From NCBI RefSeq assembly GCF_937958975.1, contig NZ_CALGRE010000045.1:124001-188000 (forward strand): a DNA stretch of 64,000 bases, read 5' to 3'. Position numbers and translations under genes: made by a program. The stretch is from an uncultured Eubacterium sp. (GTDB taxonomy: Bacteria > Bacillota > Clostridia > Lachnospirales > Lachnospiraceae). Of the stretch, positions 63,859 to 64,000 are shown one piece after another; the first letter of the stretch is position 1, and the number at the start of each line of letters is the position of its first letter. The notes below the pieces were generated by a model. That model was not told the DNA's origin. It searched no databases and saw only the letters and a list, made by a program, of their open reading frames with translations.

Positions 63859-64000
63859 CTAGCAGTTTTTTACACAGCCACTCGGATTAAAGGCATAGAA
63901 ATTCTTTTTGTTCAGGTCTTCATTAATTAATCTTAAAGCCTCACTGTAGCAGGACTCTTGAAGTAATAGATTAAAAAAAATCTATATATTCCAATCTATC
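63859..64000 (-). CDS. C-terminal part of an unidentified protein, with apparent frameshift
   Basis: On the minus strand, the frame ending at TAG (63861-63859) reads ...CYSEALRLINEDLNKK NFYAFNPSGCVKNC. At 63973-63980 (A8 here, T8 on the coding strand) the frame breaks: upstream, another frame reads DRLEYIDFF. Removing one T joins them into DRLEYIDFFNLLLQES. This suggests a frameshift, slippage site or pseudogene. The product is not recognised, and only ~45 residues are visible. Confidence 0.4.

Overview
The window looks like a chromosomal segment of a low-GC anaerobic Firmicute, most likely a gut Lachnospiraceae. This is inferred from the AT-rich sequence, Gram-positive envelope genes (dlt operon, VanW, YfhO), a FabK-type fatty-acid operon, pyruvate formate-lyase, indolepyruvate:ferredoxin oxidoreductase, a pyrophosphate-type phosphofructokinase and many large secreted modular proteins. 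The genus cannot be fixed from the sequence alone. There are no rRNA genes, CRISPR arrays, transposases or integrases; three tRNA genes are present (Phe, Gly, Gln).

Layout. 1-9033: the 3' end of acpP followed by a tightly packed type II fatty-acid operon (fabK, fabD, fabG, fabF, accB, fabZ, accC, a fused accD-accA, and a second FabK-like flavoprotein), then a TetR-family regulator. 9766-16504: iorAB, an AAA+/PD-(D/E)XK ATPase preceded by a perfect 23-bp inverted repeat, an amidohydrolase and an AMP-forming acyl/aryl-CoA ligase. The ior and ligase promoters share a palindromic element just after the -10 box. 16549-25580: secreted M64-type metalloprotease, YitT, YfhO, and a divergent secreted DUF6273/CBM protein. 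25714-30125: XRE-cupin regulator and potA-potB-potCD polyamine importer with permease and binding protein fused. 30193-34609: dltABCD plus an overlapping 53-codon dltX. 34706-35577: phosphatidyltransferase and tRNA-Phe/tRNA-Gly. 35824-45331: secreted Ig-like adhesin, a phage-style repressor/ImmA pair divergent from an SGNH hydrolase with three operators, and a large candidate GH87 alpha-1,3-glucanase. 45465-54370: B12 radical SAM protein, exonuclease, a 33-aa membrane peptide, VanW, an AIR-synthase-like protein, Lrp regulator plus aminotransferase, trmL and uracil permease. 54351-59166: Crp/Fnr regulator divergent from nitroreductase and a pyruvate formate-lyase locus in which the glycyl-radical domain is a separate gene. 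59195-62007: a four-gene operon (ATPase, HPr-kinase-like protein, PqqD-like protein, S26-type peptidase). 62032-64000: tRNA-Gln, PPi-phosphofructokinase on the minus strand, and the 3' end of an unidentified minus-strand gene.

Main points of interest: (1) the naturally split pyruvate formate-lyase, with order large subunit - activase - glycyl-radical subunit; (2) an unnamed ~170-aa module shared by three secreted proteins in this window; (3) the PqqD/HprK-like/peptidase operon, which resembles a RiPP-maturation set without a radical SAM enzyme or visible precursor; (4) a repressor/ImmA switch controlling an SGNH hydrolase outside any visible prophage; (5) a hidden dltX at the end of the dlt operon. 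Genes interlock as follows: the FAS operon and dlt/pgsA/YfhO build membrane and envelope; PFL, PFP and IorAB serve anaerobic carbon and amino-acid metabolism; the secreted modular proteins act on extracellular protein or polysaccharide.
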